Of a DNA stretch of 10,707 nucleotides, positions 6,703-10,707 are shown piece after piece. The notes beneath the pieces are model-generated. The model saw nothing but the letters and a program-made list of their open reading frames with translations, had not been told where the DNA came from and searched no databases. The stretch comes from Bacteroidales bacterium. Lineage in GTDB: Bacteria; Bacteroidota; Bacteroidia; Bacteroidales; P3. The position numbers were made by a program, and so were the translations under genes. Every line of letters starts with the position of its first letter. The stretch's first letter is position 1. The stretch is from the NCBI GenBank assembly GCA_017507285.1, contig JAFWBF010000217.1, positions 1 to 10,707 on the forward strand. The letters run 5' to 3'.

Positions 6703-8502
6703 TTATTCTTGATTATTTTTTTCCATTTCTTCTTTCAAGTTAGCCAAAGCATCTATATCACCCAAAGTTGTTCTTTCTAATGTGTCGTTCAACTTCTTAA
6801 CAGCTTTTTTGGTGTTCTTTTCTCTCTTGCTTTCAGCTTCTTCATTAGCTGCTTTTTCTTCAGCTATAGCGTCTTGGAAAGTGCGATAGTGCGAAACGAT
6901 GATTTTCTTGCTTTCTTTCGAGAACTCGATTACTTTGAAATCCAAAGTCTCATCTACGCGAACTTTGGTTTTATCTTCTTTTTCCAAATGACGAGTAGGT
7001 GCAAAACCTTCAACGCCGTAAGGCAAAGCTACAACAGCACCCTTGTCTGTTATATTGGTTACAGTTCCTTTATGAACAGAGTTTACAAGGAATATTGATT
7101 CGAATACATCCCATGGATTTTCTTCCAATTGTTTGTGACCTAAGCTCAAACGACGGTTTTCAACATCTACTTCCAATACAACAACTTCGATTTTGTCGCC
7201 TATTTTTGTAAATTCGGCAGGATGTTTGATTTTCTTAGACCATGAAAGGTCAGAGATGTGAATCAATCCATCAACACCTTCTTCCAATTCAACAAAGATA
7301 CCAAAATTGGTAAAGTTGCGAACGATAGCTTCGTGCTTAGAATTTACCGAATATCTGTCGGCTATAGACAACCATGGATCAGGTATCAATTGTTTTATAC
7401 CCAACGACATTTTGCGTTCTTCGCGATCAAGAGTCAATATAACAGCTTCAACTTCGTCGCCAATATTCATAAAGTCTTGTGCCGAACGTAGGTGTTGAGA
7501 CCATGACATTTCAGATACATGTATCAAACCTTCAACTCCGGGAACAACTTCTACAAATGCGCCATAGTCAGCAATAACTACTACTTTACCTTTTATGTGG
7601 TCGCCCACTTGTAGGTTAGCATCCAAAGCATCCCATGGATGAGGAGTCAATTGTTTTAGACCCAAAGCTATGCGACGTTTAGTTTCATCGAAGTCAAGGA
7701 TAACAACATTGATTTTTTCGTCCAAGTGTACGATTTCTTCAGGATGGCTGATGCGTCCCCAAGAAAGGTCGGTAATATGGATAAGACCGTCAACGCCACC
7801 CAAATCGATAAATACACCGTAAGATGTGATGTTTTTAACGATACCTTCCAATACTTGTCCCTTTTCAAGTTTAGCGATAATTTCAGCTTTTTGAGCTTCA
7901 ATTTCGTCTTCGATAAGGGCTTTGTGCGAAACAACAACGTTTTTATATTCGTGATTGATTTTTACCACTTTGAATTCCATTGTCTTATCAACGAATACAT
8001 CGTAATCGCGGATAGGCTTAACATCGATTTGAGAGCCGGGCAAGAAGGCTTCGATGTTATCGAATACATTAACGATAAGACCACCTTTGGTGCGGCATTT
8101 AACGTATCCTGTGATAATTTCTTGTGATTCGAAAGCTTCGTTAACACGTTCCCATGATTTAAGGATGCGTGCTTTTCTGTGCGAAAGCAACAATTGTCCG
8201 TTTGAATCCTCTTGGCTTTCTACGTAAACTTCAATCTTATCTCCGGTTTTCAATTCAGGATTGTATTTCACTTCAGATGCAGGTATAACACCGTCTGATT
8301 TGAATCCAATGTTTACAACTACTTCTCTATCGCTGATAGATACTATAGTTCCTTCGATAATTTCTTGTTCTGTAATTTGATTGAAAGTTTTTGCGTAAGC
8401 TTCATCTAATTTTGCTTGCTCAGCTTCCGAATAAAGGGTTGTTTTTTTTCCTATAGAATTCCAATCGAAATCTTCTAGGGGTTTGATGTTTTTTAAATCC
8501 AT
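6703..8502 (-). CDS. rpsA: 30S ribosomal protein S1
   Basis: S1 binds single-stranded A/U-rich mRNA leaders and brings them to the 30S subunit. This matters especially in Bacteroidetes, whose mRNAs mostly lack Shine-Dalgarno sequences. The 599-residue protein contains six S1 RNA-binding repeats at about 45-112, 126-195, 214-284, 299-371, 386-457 and 473-539. Repeats 3 to 5 are the most regular, each with a GVFIDLG- or GAFVEV-type strand, GLIHISDLSW and a K-Q-L/PW ending. The N-terminal repeats are more divergent, as in ribosome-docking repeats of other S1 proteins. The C-terminal tail (about 541-599) is charged and helical. It is longer than E. coli S1 (557). The start at 8502 is preceded by an A-rich run and no Shine-Dalgarno, normal for the phylum. 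Confidence 0.97.
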   Translation of the reverse strand: MDLKNIKPLEDFDWNSIGKKTTLYSEAEQAKLDEAYAKTFNQITEQEIIEGTIVSISDREVVVNIGFKSDGVIPASEVKYNPELKTGDKIEVYVESQEDSNGQLLLSHRKARILKSWERVNEAFESQEIITGYVKCRTKGGLIVNVFDNIEAFLPGSQIDVKPIRDYDVFVDKTMEFKVVKINHEYKNVVVSHKALIEDEIEAQKAEIIAKLEKGQVLEGIVKNITSYGVFIDLGGVDGLIHITDLSWGRISHPEEIVHLDEKINVVILDFDETKRRIALGLKQLTPHPWDALDANLQVGDHIKGKVVVIADYGAFVEVVPGVEGLIHVSEMSWSQHLRSAQDFMNIGDEVEAVILTLDREERKMSLGIKQLIPDPWLSIADRYSVNSKHEAIVRNFTNFGIFVELEEGVDGLIHISDLSWSKKIKHPAEFTKIGDKIEVVVLEVDVENRRLSLGHKQLEENPWDVFESIFLVNSVHKGTVTNITDKGAVVALPYGVEGFAPTRHLEKEDKTKVRVDETLDFKVIEFSKESKKIIVSHYRTFQDAIAEEKAANEEAESKREKNTKKAVKKLNDTLERTTLGDIDALANLKEEMEKNNQE

Positions 8503-8613
8503 CAGTTTTTTTGTTTTTTTTGTAACTGCTTACTCAGTTGGGTTTAACTTTATATTATCTAACAAATATCTAATTACTAATTCATTAGTAAGCATGATAG
8601 TAACGAGATACGA
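8503..8613 (-). promoter_or_regulatory. rpsA mRNA leader with mutually exclusive hairpins
   Basis: The roughly 110-base leader holds two local hairpins in mRNA orientation. The first is TTACTAAT/ATTAGTAA (8591-8584 with 8581-8574, 2-base gap). The second is AACTG/CAGTT (8539-8535 with 8528-8524, 6-base loop). A third, longer-range pairing joins TGCTTACT (8594-8587) to AGTAAGCA (8534-8527), a perfect 8-bp match that uses bases of both hairpins. The leader ends in an A-rich single-stranded run (8521-8505) just before the ATG, a likely S1 landing site. A role in S1 autoregulation is inferred by analogy with the E. coli rpsA leader; no sequence similarity was assessed. Confidence 0.45.
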
Positions 8614-8617
8614 TTTG

Positions 8618-8648
8618 CAAAGTTATACTTTTTTTCCGAACTATGCAA
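8618..8648 (-). promoter_or_regulatory. rpsA promoter
   Basis: On the minus strand a TAACTTTG -7 box lies at 8625-8618 and a TTG -33 element at 8648-8646, with 20 bases between. Both match the Bacteroidetes consensus. This predicts transcription starting near 8613 and a leader of about 110 bases, longer than the other leaders in the window. Confidence 0.75.
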
Positions 8649-8724
8649 ATGCTTTGCCAAATTATTTTCTGTTTTCATGCAACTTAGCCATTGGAGGAAT
8701 TAATATCATACCACCACAATATTT

Positions 8725-8762
8725 ATACCCTACTACCAATCGACTAATGATAGGGTGTTTTT
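8725..8762 (+). terminator. Terminator-like hairpin with T-run, without an upstream gene
   Basis: ACCCTA (8727-8732) pairs with TAGGGT (8751-8756). The stem extends by one G-U and one A-U pair at the base, with an 18-base loop. A GTTTTT run (8757-8762) follows on the plus strand. The shape fits an intrinsic terminator, yet no plus-strand gene precedes it. It could end a small RNA or stop antisense reading from another source. The large loop lowers confidence. Confidence 0.35.
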
Positions 8763-8767
8763 AGGTC

Positions 8768-8781
8768 GACGGTATACCGTC
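8768..8781. repeat. 14-base perfect palindrome
   Basis: GACGGTATACCGTC is fully self-complementary with no spacer. Such a two-fold symmetric site is typical of a dimeric regulator operator, but chance or a decayed element cannot be excluded. Confidence 0.5.
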
Positions 8782-8808
8782 AATCGCAGACCGATATATA
8801 GCCTCAAA

Positions 8809-8852
8809 TTTTCCTCTCGAAGGAGATGATTTTTCCTCTCGAGGGTGATTCA
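8809..8852. repeat. Tandem direct repeat of a 22-base unit
   Basis: Two adjacent units (8809-8830 and 8831-8852) share TTTTCCTCTCGA exactly (8809-8820 and 8831-8842) and then agree at most of the next six positions before diverging. The unit contains CCTCTCGA with partial self-complementarity downstream. No further copy was noticed in the window. Confidence 0.6.
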
Positions 8853-8880
8853 ACTACTACGTGATGTAGACGAATCGCCC
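8843..8880. repeat. Imperfect inverted repeat, 38 bases
   Basis: GGGTGATTC (8843-8851) pairs with GAATCGCCC (8872-8880) with one T/C mismatch at the DNA level. Inside it CTAC (8854-8857) pairs with GTAG (8866-8869), extending a bulged stem. It overlaps the end of the tandem repeat. A moderately A/T-rich stretch follows on the plus strand, but there is no clear T-run. Confidence 0.5.
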
Positions 8881-8935
8881 TAGTGAAGGAATTTTATCGC
8901 ACAGTTTCGGAACGCTTATATCAAAATAAATTGTG

Positions 8936-8943
8936 TATCTTTG
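8936..8943 (+). promoter_or_regulatory. -7 box for the small membrane protein gene
   Basis: TATCTTTG on the plus strand matches the Bacteroidetes -7 consensus exactly. It sits 47 bases before the ATG at 8991, predicting a leader of about 43 bases. No good TTG was seen at the -33 position. Confidence 0.6.
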
Positions 8944-8990
8944 CAAATGATAAATGAAACAATGGTCTAACTAAATAATTGATTTATTTT

Positions 8991-9299
8991 ATGATAATTA
9001 CATTAATATTCTTATTCTATTGTATATTTGTAACTCTGTCGGTAATGCTTATTTTCCGCTCAAAGAACAAGATCAAGAATTTGTTTGAAAAATACAACAG
9101 AGATTCTACCGATTTAGGATTGAGTAATTATTTAACTATCTACAAGGAGCTGAAGGTTAAGGCTCAGGAAAGGACTTTGCCGGAGGAAGATGCCGAGGCT
9201 TTCGATGCTTTAAACAGAGTTTTGAAGATGGTTTTATTAAACACTATGACGGCTATTGTGGTGTGTGTGATTTTTATGCGTCTTTTTTATATAGGATAA
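8991..9299 (+). CDS. Hypothetical small membrane protein with two helices
   Basis: I do not recognise this 102-residue protein. It has a hydrophobic N-terminal helix (about 2-22, MIITLIFLFYCIFVTLSVML) followed by a basic cluster RSKNKIKN (23-30), which by the positive-inside rule puts the central part in the cytosol. The central segment (about 31-79) is charged and likely helical, including YKELKVKAQERTLPEEDAEA. A second helix (about 80-101) ends the protein almost at its last residue. The ATG at 8991 was chosen; an in-frame TTG at 8979 would add only four residues. A -7 box lies upstream and a bidirectional terminator just downstream, so it is a monocistronic unit. The -7 box, the terminator and the well-formed topology support a real gene. 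Confidence 0.75.
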   Translation: MIITLIFLFYCIFVTLSVMLIFRSKNKIKNLFEKYNRDSTDLGLSNYLTIYKELKVKAQERTLPEEDAEAFDALNRVLKMVLLNTMTAIVVCVIFMRLFYIG

Positions 9300-9307
9300 A
9301 AGAAGTT

Positions 9308-9344
9308 CCAAATCGGACGATTTTCTTTTTTTCGTCCGATTTGG
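9308..9344. terminator. Bidirectional terminator between converging genes
   Basis: CCAAATCGGACGA (9308-9320) and TCGTCCGATTTGG (9332-9344) form a perfect 13-bp stem with an 11-base pyrimidine-rich loop. It starts 8 bases after the stop of the small membrane protein gene and lies 16 bases beyond the hydE stop. The flanking sequence has only short T-runs on either strand, but placement between two converging genes supports shared use. Confidence 0.78.
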
Positions 9345-9360
9345 TTTGAGGTATATTCTG

Positions 9361-10443
9361 TTATTTGTTTCGTTCGGCATAGTGCTTAGAGTCGCCGTGG
9401 GCGTTGTAGCCTATTTCGCACCCTATGGCTTTGATGGCTTGCTCCAATTGTTCGTGATAGGCAAAGGCATCGTCTTTTACCACCGTTTTGTTTTGGTATA
9501 AAAAGTATTGTTCTCTAAAACTTTGAGGTGTAACGTTTGGCATTATTATATTGGCTCCTACCACTATTGCTTGCTCTCGGGCATCGGCTCTAAGAGTTTG
9601 TAAGGCAGTGGTGGCGGCTATATTTATGTCTTTCATCATTATCCGCAGTATGGCCACCATTTTCAGACTCAAGTCTAAGCGTTGCTCTACGCTTGGCAAC
9701 AGATGTCGGTATTGGTACAGCGGCGTGTCGCTATGTTCTATATAAGGCCCCATGCCTACCATATCTACATCTAGATTTTGGAGAAACAGCAGGTCGTTGG
9801 CCAAATGGTCGAGGGTTTGAAACGGCAAGCCTATCATCACCCCGCTACCTACTTGGTAACCCACTTTTCGCAGGGTGTGCAATGCCTGTAGGCGAATATC
9901 GTAACTATGAGTGTCATCGTCCGGATGCAGCTTATAGTACAGTTCTTTGGTTGAGCTTTCTATACGTAGCAGATAGCGTTTGGCACCGGCTTTGAACCAT
10001 CGGCTGTAGGTTTCTTCGGTTTGCTCGCCCATTGATAGGGTTATGCCTAATGCATTGTCGGTTTCGGCATGTATGCGTAGCAGCAACCGTTCGATGGTAT
10101 CAACAAATGATGGTGTCATCAGCTCGCCCGACTGCAACACCATAGAGCCATATCCCAGCTGCTTTATATATTTGGCGGCCTGCACCACCTCATCGTCGTC
10201 CACAGTATAACGGTTCACCTTCGCATTGCCCAAACGTATGCCACAATAGTAGCAGTTTTTGCGACATTTGTTGGAATATTCCACCAGCCCACGCAGATAC
10301 ACCTTGTTGCCTATATATTTGGCTTTCACCTCGGCAGCTTTGGCATATATCAGCTGCCGGTCATCACCATCGGCGGCCAGAAGTGTTACAAGGTCGGAAT
10401 GCGAAAAGGCATTTTGTTCTATTATCTCGGCTACTGTTTTCAT
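9361..10443 (-). CDS. hydE: [FeFe] hydrogenase H-cluster maturation radical SAM enzyme HydE
   Basis: HydE is a radical S-adenosylmethionine enzyme that works with HydF and HydG to build the 2Fe subcluster of [FeFe] hydrogenase. The 360-residue protein has the SAM-cluster motif CxxxCxxC at Cys60, Cys64 and Cys67 inside RGLVEYSNKCRKNCYYCGIR (51-70). Other family stretches are LQSGEL, LLRIESS, GSGVMIGLPFQT, DMVGMGPYIEHSDTPL and ANIIMPNVTP. These match HydE better than biotin synthase or PylB. The three C-terminal cysteines that hold an accessory cluster in Thermotoga maritima HydE are absent; that cluster is known to be dispensable. Neither hydF, hydG nor a hydrogenase gene is in the window. The S4-domain gene ends 9 bases upstream on the same strand, so the two are probably cotranscribed. 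Confidence 0.92.
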   Translation of the reverse strand: MKTVAEIIEQNAFSHSDLVTLLAADGDDRQLIYAKAAEVKAKYIGNKVYLRGLVEYSNKCRKNCYYCGIRLGNAKVNRYTVDDDEVVQAAKYIKQLGYGSMVLQSGELMTPSFVDTIERLLLRIHAETDNALGITLSMGEQTEETYSRWFKAGAKRYLLRIESSTKELYYKLHPDDDTHSYDIRLQALHTLRKVGYQVGSGVMIGLPFQTLDHLANDLLFLQNLDVDMVGMGPYIEHSDTPLYQYRHLLPSVEQRLDLSLKMVAILRIMMKDINIAATTALQTLRADAREQAIVVGANIIMPNVTPQSFREQYFLYQNKTVVKDDAFAYHEQLEQAIKAIGCEIGYNAHGDSKHYAERNK

Positions 10444-10452
10444 GTTCGAAGT

Positions 10453-10707
10453 TTATTTATATTTAAACTCTTCTATATCTCTACGTTCGCGTTTGGTAGG
10501 ACGGCCTGCCCCACGGTCGCGTTTTTCAAAACCATATTGTCTCACCATCTGTATACGTTCGTATTCCTCTTCGGGCGTAAGGTCCACAAGGTAGTCGGGC
10601 ACCAATTTGGCAGCCACACGGCTGTTGGGAAATCCCTTTACCTCTACAGTTTTGTGAAGCTGATTTATTGATATATCGTATACCTGTCCGGGCTTGGCAT
10701 CGTGCGA
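10453..10707 (-). CDS. S4-domain RNA-binding protein, Hsp15 (HslR)-like, C-terminal part
   Basis: The 3' part of a gene entering from the right edge; 84 residues and the stop codon (10455-10453) are visible. The frame reads SHDAKPGQVYDISINQLHKT, then VEVKGFPNSRVAAKLVPDYL, and ends with a basic GRPTKRERRDIEEF segment. The start fits the second half of an S4 RNA-binding fold (a PGQVYDI strand). The acidic DLTPEEEYE linker and the basic GRPTKRERRD tail are typical of Hsp15-type proteins, which bind stalled 50S subunits carrying nascent-chain tRNA. The N-terminal S4 helices lie outside the window. The gene is 9 bases upstream of hydE, but a functional link is unproven. Confidence 0.83.
   Translation of the reverse strand, partial: SHDAKPGQVYDISINQLHKTVEVKGFPNSRVAAKLVPDYLVDLTPEEEYERIQMVRQYGFEKRDRGAGRPTKRERRDIEEFKYK

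Larger units (their letters stand above)
8649..8935. other. Gene-free, repeat-rich stretch between divergent promoters
   Basis: Nearly 290 bases separate the rpsA promoter from the promoter of the small membrane protein gene. I find no credible coding frame. A plus-strand frame at 8483-8764 overlaps the start of rpsA and its leader and has no recognisable domain. The stretch instead carries a terminator-like hairpin, a 14-base palindrome, a 22-base tandem repeat and a long imperfect inverted repeat, each listed separately. The density of structure suggests a small RNA, a binding region or remnants of a decayed element. Confidence 0.5.

Noticed and set aside
7668..8147. Overlapping alternative frames inside rpsA on both strands
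   Set aside because: They are products of the repetitive S1-domain coding sequence, and the six-repeat S1 frame explains the region fully.
8483..8764. 93-codon plus-strand frame over the rpsA start and leader
   Set aside because: It would overlap the rpsA start, leader and promoter on the other strand, and its composition is that of translated A/T-rich non-coding DNA.
8947..8970. Seven-codon frame in the leader of the small membrane protein gene (MINETMV)
   Set aside because: It has no run of regulatory codons and no paired attenuator structure; a frame this short is expected by chance.
1..10707. tRNA, rRNA, CRISPR array, insertion sequence or toxin-antitoxin pair
   Set aside because: Looked for in all intergenic stretches; no cloverleaf, regularly spaced repeat array, transposase frame with terminal repeats, or paired small genes were found.

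Overview
The window looks like chromosomal DNA from an anaerobic Bacteroidota bacterium, most likely of the order Bacteroidales. Start codons are preceded by A/T-rich sequence rather than Shine-Dalgarno motifs. Six upstream regions carry the Bacteroidetes-type -7 box (TAnnTTTG), four of them with a matching TTG element 19-22 bases upstream. The proteins (a long YidC with a large periplasmic insert, a six-repeat S1, a stand-alone HldE-type nucleotidyltransferase, NhaD) also fit this phylum. HydE and a bacterial 2[4Fe-4S] ferredoxin suggest [FeFe]-hydrogenase-based anaerobic metabolism.

Layout from left to right. Bases 1-2141 (minus strand): the 5' end of a NhaD-type Na+/H+ antiporter lies downstream of yidC, the inner-membrane insertase, which has its own promoter. 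Bases 2361-4254 (minus strand): a compact operon reading panD (aspartate decarboxylase), then a flippase-like/LPG-synthase-type membrane protein, then an HldE-type nucleotidyltransferase, driven from a promoter very close to the panD start. Bases 4601-4887: a monocistronic ferredoxin gene, missed by ORF callers with longer cut-offs, with a clear promoter and terminator. Bases 5032-6114: gpsA with its own promoter. Bases 6224-6634 (plus strand): an unrecognised putative lipoprotein gene, divergent from gpsA and convergent with rpsA. Bases 6703-8648 (minus strand): rpsA with a leader of about 110 bases. Bases 8649-8935: a gene-free stretch with several inverted and direct repeats. Bases 8991-9299 (plus strand): an unrecognised small two-helix membrane protein. 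Bases 9361-10707 (minus strand): hydE and the 3' part of an Hsp15-like S4-domain RNA-binding protein gene, in DNA visibly richer in G+C than the rest.

Most genes are core housekeeping functions: membrane protein insertion, pantothenate/CoA synthesis, sugar-nucleotide precursor synthesis, phospholipid precursor synthesis and translation. Transcription is organised as short units with individual promoters and hairpin terminators. I see no mobile element, CRISPR array, tRNA, rRNA or defence cluster.

I found no convincing undescribed multi-gene system. The best candidates for new biology are non-coding. The first is the rpsA leader, where two local hairpins are mutually exclusive with a longer-range 8-base pairing. 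The second is the structured intergenic block at about 8725-8880.
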